A stretch of 64,000 bases of DNA from Mangrovimonas xylaniphaga (lineage in GTDB: Bacteria; Bacteroidota; Bacteroidia; Flavobacteriales; Flavobacteriaceae), in the NCBI RefSeq assembly GCF_001280435.1, contig NZ_LBIP01000013.1, positions 372,001 to 436,000 of the forward strand, read 5' to 3'. Positions 1-9,302 of the stretch are shown piece after piece. The notes below the pieces were generated by a model, which was not told the origin of the DNA, ran no database searches, and saw only the letters and a list, made by a program, of their open reading frames with translations. The translations under genes were made by a program, and so were the position numbers. How positions within the stretch are numbered: position 1 is the first letter of the stretch; each line of letters starts with the position of its first letter.

Positions 1-255
1 TCTGAAAAACATGAAGAAATACGAATCATGCTTATTGAGAAGTTGCGTCGTGCCTGTACCATTTATGCGGGAAAAGGCGGTTATGGCCAACACGGAAAAA
101 GCTACGAAAAAGATATTATCTATACTGTGGTGACACGTTTGGAATTGGCTAAATTACACACCGAAACTGATAAGATAGACAAAAACGCTTTCATCATTAT
201 GGGAGTTGTCAAGGACATTAAAGGAGGTATGATCAAGAGAAAACCATTAAAATAA
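1..255 (+). CDS. YitT family membrane protein, C-terminal part (partial)
   Basis: The frame is open from the first base of the window, so this is the 3' end of a longer gene; 84 codons remain and the internal ATG at 28 is not the true start. The residues match the soluble C-terminal domain (DUF2179) of YitT-type integral membrane proteins: a 'GKGGYG' turn, 'YEKDIIYTVVTRLE' and a basic end 'GGMIKRKPLK'. The transmembrane half lies upstream, outside the window. Function of the family is poorly known. The stop lies 5 bases before the ATG of the following cupin gene, so the two are probably cotranscribed. Confidence 0.75.
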   Translation, partial: SEKHEEIRIMLIEKLRRACTIYAGKGGYGQHGKSYEKDIIYTVVTRLELAKLHTETDKIDKNAFIIMGVVKDIKGGMIKRKPLK

Positions 256-260
256 AGTTG

Positions 261-623
261 ATGAAAAATTATACTGTCCAAGACAATCCTTTTGTTGTTC
301 CCACCGATGATGGAAAAGTAATTAAGGAACATTTTGGAGTGGCCACCAATGGTGACACCCAATTGAGCATTGCTTATATGGTTGCACCTCCCGGCTGGAG
401 CGAACCGTTCCAAATACCTGAATTTGATGAATACACTTTTATTATAAAAGGTCAAAAGCAATTCATAATTGAAGGAGAAACCCTTGTGTTAAAAGCAGGG
501 CAATCCATAAAAATAAACAAGCATACCAGAATACAATACTCCAATCCATTTACAGAACCTTGCGAATATCTTGCTATTTGCAAACCCGCGTTCTCAATGG
601 ACTTGGTCAATAGAGAATCATAA
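261..623 (+). CDS. Small cupin-domain protein
   Basis: A 120-residue single-domain protein with the two cupin half-motifs: a central 'PEFDEYTFIIKGQ' stretch and a 'LKAGQSIKINKHTRIQYSNP' stretch, as in small conserved beta-barrel cupins. Cupins bind metal ions or small ligands; no specific reaction can be read from the sequence. A TTG at 258 is in frame directly before the ATG at 261; I chose the ATG. The stop codon overlaps the next start (TAATG at 621-625), which suggests translational coupling with the hydrolase that follows. Confidence 0.75.
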   Translation: MKNYTVQDNPFVVPTDDGKVIKEHFGVATNGDTQLSIAYMVAPPGWSEPFQIPEFDEYTFIIKGQKQFIIEGETLVLKAGQSIKINKHTRIQYSNPFTEPCEYLAICKPAFSMDLVNRES

Positions 624-1450
624 TGAAAAATACATTGGTTAAACTTGTGGGACTAAGTGTAAACACCTCAAGTTTCATCTCGAAATCTTTTGCTGCTGAA
701 AGGGCCTTAAACATATTTTCAACTCCTTTAAAGGGCAGGCCCAATGAAGAACAATCGGATTTTTTAAACACCGCTTTCAAGGAAGAATTGCAATACAACA
801 ACATTCCCATAATGACCTATCGTTGGCTGGGGAAGAAAGAAACCGTTTTATTGGTTCATGGTTGGGAAAGCAATTCAGCACGCTGGAAAAACCTCATCCT
901 AGAATTAAAGACAAAGGATTACAACATTGTAGCTTTAGATGCTCCGGCTCATGGAAATTCAGGAAGCAAGCGCTTTAACGCCCTTCTCTATTCTGAATTC
1001 ATAAATGTAGTTGCTAAAAAATATAGCCCAAGCATTATTATTGGGCATTCGGTTGGAGGTATGGCTTCGGTTTATTTTCAACACACCCATCAGATCTCCT
1101 CAATCCAAAAAATGATTTTGTTGGGGGCTCCTTCGGAGTTTTCGGGAATATTGAATCGTTATGTTGAAATGCTTGGATACAATAGAAGGGTGAGCAATCA
1201 ACTCAATTCTATCATTCGAGACAGGTTTGGCGTTACACCAAAAGAATTTTCAACTTCTAAATTCATCTCTAATATCACACCAAAAACGCTGATTATACAT
1301 GATGAATTGGATAAAATCATTCCTTACCAAGATGCCATTCTACTTAAAAATGCCTACCACAACAGTAAATTGATCACCACCAATGGTTTTGGCCATTCAC
1401 TCAACAATGCTACGGTAAGCAATCATATTCATTCTTTTTTAGAGGGTTAA
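623..1450 (+). CDS. Alpha/beta hydrolase
   Basis: A 275-residue alpha/beta-hydrolase fold protein. The oxyanion strand 'VLLVHGWESNSARW' is followed by the nucleophile elbow GHSVGG with Ser143. A late Asp in 'IIHDELDKIIP' (about residue 234) and a C-terminal His in 'GFGHSL' (about 257) complete the catalytic triad. There is no signal peptide, so it is cytoplasmic. Family members cleave esters, amides or thioesters; the substrate cannot be predicted. Its start overlaps the cupin stop by one base. Confidence 0.85.
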   Translation: MKNTLVKLVGLSVNTSSFISKSFAAERALNIFSTPLKGRPNEEQSDFLNTAFKEELQYNNIPIMTYRWLGKKETVLLVHGWESNSARWKNLILELKTKDYNIVALDAPAHGNSGSKRFNALLYSEFINVVAKKYSPSIIIGHSVGGMASVYFQHTHQISSIQKMILLGAPSEFSGILNRYVEMLGYNRRVSNQLNSIIRDRFGVTPKEFSTSKFISNITPKTLIIHDELDKIIPYQDAILLKNAYHNSKLITTNGFGHSLNNATVSNHIHSFLEG

Positions 1451-1454
1451 ACAC

Positions 1455-1462
1455 TATCTTTG
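1455..1462 (+). promoter_or_regulatory. Promoter -7 box for rluF
   Basis: TATCTTTG matches the Bacteroidota -7 consensus TAnnTTTG and ends only 4 bases before the ATG at 1467. Transcription would therefore start at or just before the start codon. No clear upstream TTG at the usual spacing. Confidence 0.55.
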
Positions 1463-1466
1463 CGCC

Positions 1467-2225
1467 ATGGAAGATCAATTGAAACGATTAAATAAATACC
1501 TCAGCGAAGTTGGTTATTGCTCAAGAAGAGAGGCCGATAAACTTATTGATGCTGGACGCGTGACCATTAACGGAAAAGTTCCTGAAATGGGTACAAAAGT
1601 AGCTCCCACGGACCAGGTACATGTGGATGGAAAATTAGTCGCCAACACCAAAGAAAGTTTTGTATACCTTGCTTTCAACAAACCTGTAGGTATTGTTTGC
1701 ACTACAGATACCCGAGTTGAAAAAGACAATATCATTGACTTTATAAATTACCCTAAACGTATTTTCCCCATTGGAAGATTGGATAAACCCAGTGAAGGAC
1801 TGATTCTATTGACAGATGACGGTGACATCGTCAATAAAATTCTTAGAGCTAGCAACAACCACGAAAAGGAATATATTGTAACTGTTGACAAACCTATTTC
1901 GCAAACGTTTATCGAACGAATGTCTAACGGTGTTCCTATTCTGGATCAAGTTACCAGAAAATGTAAAGTTGAAAAGTTAGGCAAGTATGAATTCAAGATT
2001 GTATTAACCCAAGGGCTTAACCGACAAATACGTCGCATGTGTGAATACTTGGGCTACGAAGTACAAACCTTAAAGCGTGTAAGAATCATGAATATCAATC
2101 TTGATGTACCTCTTGGAGCATACCGTGAACTTACCAAAGAGGAAATGAACGGTCTTGAAAAACTATTGCAAGGTTCAACCAAAAGCTATACCCCAAAACC
2201 ACCAACAAGACGTAAAAACCCTTAG
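1467..2225 (+). CDS. rluF: 23S rRNA pseudouridine synthase RluF
   Basis: A 252-residue RsuA-family pseudouridine synthase of the RluF type, which in E. coli modifies uridine 2604 of 23S rRNA. Residues 1-60 form an S4 RNA-binding domain ('RLNKYLSEVGYCSRREADKL'). The catalytic aspartate is Asp106 in 'IGRLDKPSEGLILLT'. The 'GLNRQIRRM' motif (near residue 185) is the conserved C-terminal signature. The tail after residue 235 is a basic, proline-rich extension. The gene has its own promoter and ends at a strong bidirectional terminator shared with folD. Confidence 0.9.
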   Translation: MEDQLKRLNKYLSEVGYCSRREADKLIDAGRVTINGKVPEMGTKVAPTDQVHVDGKLVANTKESFVYLAFNKPVGIVCTTDTRVEKDNIIDFINYPKRIFPIGRLDKPSEGLILLTDDGDIVNKILRASNNHEKEYIVTVDKPISQTFIERMSNGVPILDQVTRKCKVEKLGKYEFKIVLTQGLNRQIRRMCEYLGYEVQTLKRVRIMNINLDVPLGAYRELTKEEMNGLEKLLQGSTKSYTPKPPTRRKNP

Positions 2226-2235
2226 ATATTTATAA

Positions 2236-2266
2236 TAAAAAAGGAGCTCAATGAGCTCCTTTTTTA
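2236..2266. terminator. Bidirectional terminator between rluF and folD
   Basis: A near-perfect palindrome, AGGAGCTCA-A-TGAGCTCCT at 2242-2260, flanked by an A-run on the left and a T-run on the right. It therefore works as a rho-independent terminator for both convergent genes. Confidence 0.85.
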
Positions 2267-2282
2267 TGTATTAGCAAAACTT

Positions 2283-3167
2283 TTATTTTGCTGCTTGATG
2301 TCTTTCTCTTGCCAACAAGGTATTTTTAAGCAACATAGCAATTGTCATAGGCCCTACACCACCTGGAACAGGGGTAATATAACTTGCTTTAGGGCTTACA
2401 CTTGCAAAATCCACATCACCAGCTAAACGGTAACCTGCTTTTTTAGTCTCATCTGGCACACGTGTAATCCCTACATCGATAATTACCACACCATCCTTAA
2501 CCATATCACCTGTAAGATATTCTGAAATACCAATGGCGGCTACGATAATATCGGCACTACGAGTAATGTCTGCCAAGTTTTTAGTACGACTATGTACCAC
2601 AGTAACGGTAGCATCACCAGCCTTACGCTTTTGACTCATTAAGATACTCATAGGACGGCCAACAATATGGCTACGTCCCATAACTACCACATTTTTTCCT
2701 GAGGTTTCTATATTGTAACGCTCCAACAATTCCATAATTCCAAATGGAGTCGCCGGTAAAAAGGTTGGCAAATCCAAAGCCATTCTACCCACGTTTGTTG
2801 GGTGGAATCCATCAACATCTTTATCAGGATCGATTGCCATCAATACTTTTTGCTCATCGATATGCTTCGGCAAAGGCAACTGAACGATAAATCCGTCGAT
2901 ATCATCATTTGTGTTTAATTCGTGGATTTTTTCCAATAAAACGGCCTCGGTAGTTTCTTCAGGCAAGTCTATCAACGTTGAATTAAACCCGATTTTCTCA
3001 CAAGCTTTAACTTTAGCATTCACGTAAGTCATACTCGCACCATTGGTCCCTACTAAAATCGCAGCTAAATGCGGTACTTTCTCACCATTAGCAATCATGC
3101 CCTGAACATCGACCGCTATCTCATCTTTAATATCATTGCTGATTTTCTTACCGTCTAAAATTGTCAT
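2283..3167 (-). CDS. folD: Bifunctional methylenetetrahydrofolate dehydrogenase/cyclohydrolase FolD
   Basis: A 294-residue FolD, the usual length. It oxidises 5,10-methylene-THF with NADP and hydrolyses the methenyl form to 10-formyl-THF in the cytoplasm. The catalytic lysine lies in 'YVNAK' (Tyr48, Lys52), followed by the substrate-site motif 'QLPLPKHID' and the Rossmann signature 'GRSHIVGRP'. It is read after ffh; the 100-base spacer (3168-3267) holds a short 6-bp hairpin (TTGGTC/GACCAA) but no clear promoter, so cotranscription with ffh is likely. Confidence 0.95.
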   Translation of the reverse strand: MTILDGKKISNDIKDEIAVDVQGMIANGEKVPHLAAILVGTNGASMTYVNAKVKACEKIGFNSTLIDLPEETTEAVLLEKIHELNTNDDIDGFIVQLPLPKHIDEQKVLMAIDPDKDVDGFHPTNVGRMALDLPTFLPATPFGIMELLERYNIETSGKNVVVMGRSHIVGRPMSILMSQKRKAGDATVTVVHSRTKNLADITRSADIIVAAIGISEYLTGDMVKDGVVIIDVGITRVPDETKKAGYRLAGDVDFASVSPKASYITPVPGGVGPMTIAMLLKNTLLARERHQAAK

Positions 3168-3267
3168 TTCTTCCGTTTTGGTTGGTCACTCGCAGAATAG
3201 ACCAAAAACTTATCATTAAACCCTCACCCGCCTGCGTCCAGGGAGACAACCTTTATAAGTTGATATT

Positions 3268-4596
3268 TTATCTCATATTCTTCATGGCCTGCATCATGCG
3301 TTTACCGCCGCCACCTTGCATCATCTTCATCATTTTGCTCATTTGGTTAAACTGCTTGAGCAATTGGTTAACCTCTTGAACCGATGTTCCAGACCCCTTA
3401 CCTATACGTTTTTTACGACTGGCATTGATAATTGAAGGGTTAGAACGCTCTTCTGGAGTCATAGAGTGAATGATCGCTTCAATTCCTTTAAAGGCATCAT
3501 CATCGATATCTATATCCTTCATCATTTTACCTGCCCCAGGAATCATCCCGATAAGGTCCTTCATATTACCCATTTTCTTGATTTGTTGAATCTGCTTTAG
3601 GAAATCATCAAACCCGAACTGGTTCTTTGCAATTTTCTTTTGAAGTTTACGTGCTTCCTGCTCATCAAACTGCTCTTGCGCGCGCTCAACCAAGGACACA
3701 ACGTCTCCCATCCCCAAAATACGGTCGGCCATACGTGAAGGATAGAACACATCTATCGCTTCCATTTTCTCACCTGTACCAATAAACTTGATTGGTTTAT
3801 TTACTACAGACTTAATAGAAATAGCAGCTCCACCACGAGTATCCCCGTCTAATTTGGTTAGGATAACACCATCGAAGTTCAATACATCATTAAAGGCTTT
3901 CGCCGTGTTAACCGCATCTTGACCAGTCATGGAATCTACCACAAACAAAGTTTCTTGTGGTTGGATAGCATTATGGATGTTTGAGATTTCGGTCATCATG
4001 GCCTCATCTACTGCCAAACGACCCGCGGTATCGATAATTACCACATTAAATCCATTTGCTTTTGCATGGGCAATACCGGCTTGAGCAATAGCAACCGGAT
4101 CAGGATTTCCCTTGTCGCTATAAACTTCAACATTAATCTGCTCCCCTACTACGTGCAACTGATCAATCGCCGCTGGACGGTAAACGTCACAGGCAACCAA
4201 CAATGGACGCTTGGTCTTTTTATTTTTAAGGTAATTTGCTAATTTTCCTGAAAAGGTAGTTTTACCAGACCCCTGTAAACCGGACATTAAAATCACGCTT
4301 GGGTTTCCAGATAGATTTATTCCTTCTGCATCACCTCCCATTAACTCGGTCAATTCATCCTTGACCAATTTCACCATTAATTGCCCTGGTTGTAAAGACG
4401 TTAATACATCTTGGCCAAGTGCTTTTTCTTTTACACGATTGGTAAATTCTTTGGCTATCTTAAAGTTAACATCGGCATCCAACAACGCGCGTCTCACCTC
4501 CTTAAGAGTTTCTGCTACATTGACTTCGGTAATACTTCCATGTCCCTTAAGAACGTGTAAAGCCTTATCTAACTTTTCACTTAAATTATTAAACAT
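3268..4596 (-). CDS. ffh: Signal recognition particle GTPase Ffh (SRP54)
   Basis: A 442-residue SRP54 homologue that binds 4.5S RNA and signal sequences and delivers ribosomes to FtsY and SecYEG. The N domain occupies residues 1-90. The GTPase G1 loop is 'GLQGSGKTT' at 106-114, then 'DTAGR' near 190 and 'TKLDGD' near 247. The M domain follows from about residue 325 and ends in a methionine-rich tail ('MSKMMKMMQGGGGKRMMQ') that lines the signal-peptide groove. A canonical -7 box lies 25 bases upstream. Confidence 0.97.
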   Translation of the reverse strand: MFNNLSEKLDKALHVLKGHGSITEVNVAETLKEVRRALLDADVNFKIAKEFTNRVKEKALGQDVLTSLQPGQLMVKLVKDELTELMGGDAEGINLSGNPSVILMSGLQGSGKTTFSGKLANYLKNKKTKRPLLVACDVYRPAAIDQLHVVGEQINVEVYSDKGNPDPVAIAQAGIAHAKANGFNVVIIDTAGRLAVDEAMMTEISNIHNAIQPQETLFVVDSMTGQDAVNTAKAFNDVLNFDGVILTKLDGDTRGGAAISIKSVVNKPIKFIGTGEKMEAIDVFYPSRMADRILGMGDVVSLVERAQEQFDEQEARKLQKKIAKNQFGFDDFLKQIQQIKKMGNMKDLIGMIPGAGKMMKDIDIDDDAFKGIEAIIHSMTPEERSNPSIINASRKKRIGKGSGTSVQEVNQLLKQFNQMSKMMKMMQGGGGKRMMQAMKNMR

Positions 4597-4621
4597 ATTA
4601 TTCCTGAAATTTTAAGAAGTG

Positions 4622-4629
4622 CAAAGTTA
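4622..4629 (-). promoter_or_regulatory. Promoter -7 box for ffh
   Basis: On the minus strand this reads TAACTTTG followed by C, a match to TAnnTTTG, 25 bases upstream of the ffh ATG. I see no TTG at the standard distance. Confidence 0.55.
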
Positions 4630-4670
4630 ACAATTTGTAATATATTAAGGAAGTAAACCTCTTAATTCTA

Positions 4671-4702
4671 AAAGAAAAAAGGATTGCTATGGCGAGCAAC
4701 CC
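4671..4702 (-). terminator. Terminator downstream of argS
   Basis: On the minus strand an 8-bp stem (GGGTTGCT with AGCAATCC, one G-U pair) with a 6-base loop is followed by TTTTTTCTTT. It lies about 150 bases past the argS stop. The sequence between (4703-4853) shows nothing recognisable. Confidence 0.65.
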
Positions 4703-4853
4703 CTTTTTAATATTATTTCAAATATGTATTTTTTTCAAAATACCCTTAAATCAAGACACTGTTTCTACAGTAGAAATCAGCTCTCTTGGAATTACCCCCA
4801 ATGTAAGCCTTAGAGTGAATTTGTAAACTTTAAAAACCAACTTTAAGTGATAC

Positions 4854-6632
4854 CTACATACGCTCCGGTACGTTGATCCCCAAAAGACTAAAGGCGTTTT
4901 TAACCACTACCCCAACCATTTTGGACAACTGAACTCTAAAGTTTTTGTCATTGTCATTATCGGCTCCAAGAATAGATACATTTTGGTAGAATGAGTTGAA
5001 CTCCTTCACCAAATCGTACGTATAATTGGCAATTAATGCAGGACTATGATAGTTTGCTCCGTTTTGCACAACCTCAGGAAATAACTGTAATTGCTTTAAC
5101 AGCTCTTTCTCCTTTTCATGCAATTCAATATCACTGTAAGCCCCTTCTAATGCACTTCCTGCCTTTCTGAGGATAGATTGAATTCTAGCATATGTATATT
5201 GAATGAAAGGTCCTGTATTACCTTGGAAATCGATAGATTCTTTTGGATCGAACAAAATTCGTTTTTTAGGATCTACCTTTAAAATGTAATACTTCAAAGC
5301 TCCCAAACCAATAGTTTTGTAAAGCTCGATTTTTTCCTCTTCGGTATAACCATCCAATTTCCCCAATTCATCCGAAATTTCTTTGGCTGTAGCGGCCATT
5401 TCATCCACCAAATCATCAGCATCCACTACAGTTCCCTCTCTACTTTTCATTTTTCCAGAAGGCAAATCCACCATTCCATAACTTAGGTGATAAAGGTTTT
5501 TGGCCCAATCAAATCCCAACTTTTTAAGAATCAAAAACAACACTTGGAAATGATAATCCTGTTCGTTACCTACAGTATACACCATACCACCAACATCTGG
5601 ATGATCTTTGATTCGTTGAATGGCGGTACCGATATCTTGGGTCATGTAAACTGCAGTTCCATCAGCTCGAAGCACCAACTTTTCATCCAAACCATCTTCG
5701 GTTAGGTCACACCACACAGAACCGTCTTCTTTCTTATAAAACACACCAGATTTTAACCCTTCGGTTACAAATTCTTTCCCTAATAAGTAGGTTTGGCTTT
5801 CGTAATACAAGTGGTCAAAATCAACACCTAAATTTTTATAAGTGATATCAAAACCTTCATATACCCAACCATTCATTTTGGTCCACAGTTCGACAACTTC
5901 TTTGTCACCAGCCTCCCATTGACGCAACATATCCTGAGCTTCCAATAAAATAGGCGCCTGTTTTTTGGCTTCTTCTTCCGATAGGCCCTGCGCTACCAAT
6001 TCCTTGATTTCATTTTTATATTCCTGATCGAACTTTACATAATAATTCCCTACCAGTTTATCACCTTTCAAACCTGTACTTTCAGGGGTTTCACCATTAC
6101 CATATCGTTTCCAAGCCAACATACTTTTACAAATGTGGATTCCACGATCATTGATAATTTGTGTTTTGTAGACCTTCTTCCCAGAAGCCTTCAATATTTC
6201 AGCAACACTATATCCTAACAAATTATTTCTAATATGTCCCAAATGCAGAGGCTTGTTGGTGTTAGGCGAAGAATACTCCACCATAATAGCCTTGTCCTTA
6301 GGTTCCGGAGTTACAAAACCGTATTCGGCATTCCCTGAAATAGAAGTAAAGAATTTTAAATAATATGTATCATCAATTTCAACATTCAAAAAGCCCTTTA
6401 CAACATTATAGCCTTTCACCTCTTCAACATGCTTTACCAAATACGCTCCAATCTGTTCTCCTATTTGAACAGGATTTCCTTTTACCACACGCAACATAGG
6501 AAATACCACAACTGTTATATCTCCTGCAAATTCCTTGCGGGTTGCCTGAAATTCTACAGTTTCCAGTTCAGCATTAAAAATATCTTTAACAGCCTGTTTT
6601 ACGTATTTCGATAAAGTGTCTTGAAGGTTCAT
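4854..6632 (-). CDS. argS: Arginine--tRNA ligase
   Basis: A 592-residue class I arginyl-tRNA synthetase that charges tRNA-Arg in the cytoplasm. The N-terminal additional domain covers about residues 1-110. The HIGH-type ATP motif is HLGH at 130-133. The place of the KMSKS loop is taken by 'GKMKSREGTVVD', the degenerate form usual for ArgRS. The C-terminal DALR anticodon domain ends in 'LLGINVPERM', typical of the family. It has a complete promoter upstream and a terminator downstream and stands as a single transcription unit. Confidence 0.97.
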   Translation of the reverse strand: MNLQDTLSKYVKQAVKDIFNAELETVEFQATRKEFAGDITVVVFPMLRVVKGNPVQIGEQIGAYLVKHVEEVKGYNVVKGFLNVEIDDTYYLKFFTSISGNAEYGFVTPEPKDKAIMVEYSSPNTNKPLHLGHIRNNLLGYSVAEILKASGKKVYKTQIINDRGIHICKSMLAWKRYGNGETPESTGLKGDKLVGNYYVKFDQEYKNEIKELVAQGLSEEEAKKQAPILLEAQDMLRQWEAGDKEVVELWTKMNGWVYEGFDITYKNLGVDFDHLYYESQTYLLGKEFVTEGLKSGVFYKKEDGSVWCDLTEDGLDEKLVLRADGTAVYMTQDIGTAIQRIKDHPDVGGMVYTVGNEQDYHFQVLFLILKKLGFDWAKNLYHLSYGMVDLPSGKMKSREGTVVDADDLVDEMAATAKEISDELGKLDGYTEEEKIELYKTIGLGALKYYILKVDPKKRILFDPKESIDFQGNTGPFIQYTYARIQSILRKAGSALEGAYSDIELHEKEKELLKQLQLFPEVVQNGANYHSPALIANYTYDLVKEFNSFYQNVSILGADNDNDKNFRVQLSKMVGVVVKNAFSLLGINVPERM

Positions 6633-6652
6633 TTTGCTTATTTTTAAGTGTG

Positions 6653-6681
6653 CAAAGATAGCACTTTTAACAGTATTTCAA
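6653..6681 (-). promoter_or_regulatory. argS promoter
   Basis: A full Bacteroidota promoter on the minus strand: -33 TTG at 6679-6681, an 18-base spacer, and -7 TATCTTTG at 6653-6660. The expected start is about 15 bases before the argS ATG. Confidence 0.75.
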
Positions 6682-7177
6682 TAACAATACACTACAACAT
6701 ACATCTCTATAACGCCTCTCTTCCTACGAGGATGCCTACAGAATTGCTATTTGAATACAGCCCATCTTTCTATAGCAACTTTACCTCTTCAAAGCTATTC
6801 GCTAAAATGAATTAAAAAAACCCCAACAAATTACAAATCAAACCATTACAAAAACACTCAACAGAATTCAAAATTTAACAGAAACTTCTCATTAAAATTG
6901 CCAATTCTATGCATTTCGTCGATACTTTCATTTTTTAGTAGGAGATACCGTTCACTTTATCTAATTTTTTGGTAGTAAAACCCAAAAATTAGATTTTTAC
7001 TATGCTTTTAAAGATTTTTGAAGGGAGCTATTAATCAAAGTCCCAAATATTGATGATACTTAATATTCAACCCGTAGTAGGATTGTTATTATTGTATTTT
7101 GTGTCCTTACTTCACCTCTCCCTCAAGGCAAGTTGGCTTAAAAACAGTATTGCAACAAGTAAAACATTATTTGGAAA
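6682..7177. other. Intergenic region with one hairpin between argS and the histidine kinase
   Basis: A 545-base gap between divergent genes, of which this part is not explained by the argS promoter. It is AT-rich with no convincing reading frame, tRNA or repeat. The one clear structure is a hairpin at 6961-6992: CTAATTTTTTGG pairs with CCAAAAATTAG (one bulged T) around a 9-base loop, followed by ATTTTTA. No TAnnTTTG box was found just before the kinase gene, so its promoter is unassigned. Confidence 0.5.
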
Positions 7178-9241
7178 ATGAAACAGTTAATCATCTTAGC
7201 TGCTTTATTTTCTGCCCTTCTTAGTTATTCTCAAACTAGGGAGATAGACAGCCTTACCCTAGAATTAGCGTATCAAAAACAAGATTCTATCAAGGTTGAA
7301 ACCTCTTTATTGCTTATAAAAAACCTTTATAAAACCAAGGATTACCAAAAGGCTTCAATGTTTGTAGACCAAACAGAGCGCTTATCAAAATCGCTTAATT
7401 ACACCAAAGGCGTTGCCGAGTCTGTTTACTACAAAGCCCTTATTTATTCCCAAAGGGGAGACTACTATAATTCTATAGATAGTTTTAACAAATCCAGAAA
7501 ATTATACCAACAGCTTAACGATACTTTAGGGATTGCCAAAGTGAGCAATTGCATGGGGCTTATAGAAATTAAGCGTGGTAACTATATTGTGGGATTGGAG
7601 AATTCGCTTTCGGCTATCAATATTTTTGAAACCAAAAATCTCAGGGAAGAATTGAGTTCGGCCTATAACAATTTGGCCGAAGCATACTACAAAACCCAGC
7701 AAATAGACAAGGCCATAGAATTCAATCTAAAAGCCTTAAGCGTTCGCGAACAATTACAGGATAGTACCGGCATTAAAACCTCCACAAAAAACATTGCCCA
7801 CCTTTATTCTTTAAGAAGAGAGCATCGCAAAGCCATTGAGTATTATGAAAAGGTCTTGAAATTACTCAATCCAGAAAAGGATTTGGATCTTAAGGGTGAA
7901 ATTCTTCCCAGAATCGGGGAAGAATATTTGCGTTTTAAAGATTACGACAAAGCTGCAGACTATTTGGTTGAAGGTTTAAAATTTAACCGAAGAAGAAATG
8001 ATAAGGAAGGCTTGTTACGCTCCCTCAACTCGGTTGGAAAACTAAATCTTACACAAAATAAAACAAGGTTGGCAGAAAGGCAATTGGATGAAGCCTACGC
8101 CATTGCCAAGGATGGCGGCGACCAATTGGAATTGCTAAAGAACTACCAACTCCACAAAGAGTTGGATTCCATGCAGGGGCAATATCAAAATGCCTTTTTC
8201 TGGCAAGGCAAATATTACGCACTTAAAGAAGAGTTGGAAAAACAAAACCAACCAAAAATACCAGTTAACACAGATGTTATTATTAGGGAAGAAAAGCCTT
8301 TGGTTACTTCTAGCACAGAAGAAGCTTCTGTAATAATCCCTAGCCTGACCTCCAAAAACAGTCAGGAAGTCAAAAAACTGAAACTGATTTCTTATGTCCT
8401 TGTTGCGGCATTTTTAATAGCACTCACTTTTTTAATGCTCATTTATTTAAGGCGAAAGAGCAGATTAGCCTACACCAAAGAACTCGAAGAAAAGAACAAA
8501 CAAATCCAGATGCAAAACGAAGCCATTTTGGAGCAATCCCTTCACTTGGAAGAAATCAACAAGGTGAAGGATCGTTTGTTTTCAATTGTTTCGCACGACT
8601 TGAAGGATTCCGTTTCTTCCATTAAAGGCTTTATCGACCTCCTAAAAGAAGACAGCCTTTCCAAAGAAGAATTTTACGACCTTATCCCAGAGCTTAGCGA
8701 AAATGCCAATAATGCCTCCTTATTATTGTTCAATTTGTTGAACTGGTCCAAATCGCAAATGCAGAACCTGGAGCCAAACCCTGAACTGTTCAATATCCAA
8801 GAAGTATTTCAAACCAAGATCAGCTTGATTGAACAAAAAGTGGAGCAAAAACGTATCGTTTTAATTGACGAATCCCAACGTGATTTCATCTACGCAGATA
8901 GAAGTATGGTTGAGATAGTTATTCAAAATCTATTGACCAATGCCGTGAAGTTCAGTAAAGTTGGAGATATCATTACCGTTTCCAATATTGACAGAAATGG
9001 CAGATCCTTAATTTGTGTTGAAGACACGGGTGTAGGTATTTCTCCAGAAAACATGGAGAAGCTCTTCAAAAACAACACCTTTACTACGGTTGGCACCAAG
9101 AGCGAAAAAGGTACCGGTTTAGGACTTACCATCTGCAAAGAATTGGTAGAATTGAACCACGGAAAAATCTGGGTAGAAAGTACACCTAACGTAGGAAGCA
9201 AGTTTTTTGTGGAATTACCAAAATCGAAACCGAACAAGTAA
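7178..9241 (+). CDS. TPR-repeat sensor histidine kinase
   Basis: A 687-residue hybrid of tetratricopeptide repeats and a histidine kinase. Residues 1-19 are a signal peptide ending 'SYSQ'. About residues 25-345 are TPR repeats with 'A..Y...G....A' spacing, placed in the periplasm. A single transmembrane helix lies at about 405-428, followed by a coiled coil. The kinase core has the phospho-acceptor His473 in 'VSHDLKD', an N box 'NLLTNAVKFS' (about 583), G1 'EDTGVGIS' (about 613) and G2 'GTGLGL' (about 645). No response regulator lies next to it, so it is an orphan kinase here; the signal it senses is unknown. Confidence 0.9.
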   Translation: MKQLIILAALFSALLSYSQTREIDSLTLELAYQKQDSIKVETSLLLIKNLYKTKDYQKASMFVDQTERLSKSLNYTKGVAESVYYKALIYSQRGDYYNSIDSFNKSRKLYQQLNDTLGIAKVSNCMGLIEIKRGNYIVGLENSLSAINIFETKNLREELSSAYNNLAEAYYKTQQIDKAIEFNLKALSVREQLQDSTGIKTSTKNIAHLYSLRREHRKAIEYYEKVLKLLNPEKDLDLKGEILPRIGEEYLRFKDYDKAADYLVEGLKFNRRRNDKEGLLRSLNSVGKLNLTQNKTRLAERQLDEAYAIAKDGGDQLELLKNYQLHKELDSMQGQYQNAFFWQGKYYALKEELEKQNQPKIPVNTDVIIREEKPLVTSSTEEASVIIPSLTSKNSQEVKKLKLISYVLVAAFLIALTFLMLIYLRRKSRLAYTKELEEKNKQIQMQNEAILEQSLHLEEINKVKDRLFSIVSHDLKDSVSSIKGFIDLLKEDSLSKEEFYDLIPELSENANNASLLLFNLLNWSKSQMQNLEPNPELFNIQEVFQTKISLIEQKVEQKRIVLIDESQRDFIYADRSMVEIVIQNLLTNAVKFSKVGDIITVSNIDRNGRSLICVEDTGVGISPENMEKLFKNNTFTTVGTKSEKGTGLGLTICKELVELNHGKIWVESTPNVGSKFFVELPKSKPNK

Positions 9242-9302
9242 CTCTCGAAGCAAAAGCAAAGAGACTTTTAGTAAGCAAAGCTAATAGCTATACCTAGTTT
9301 AT

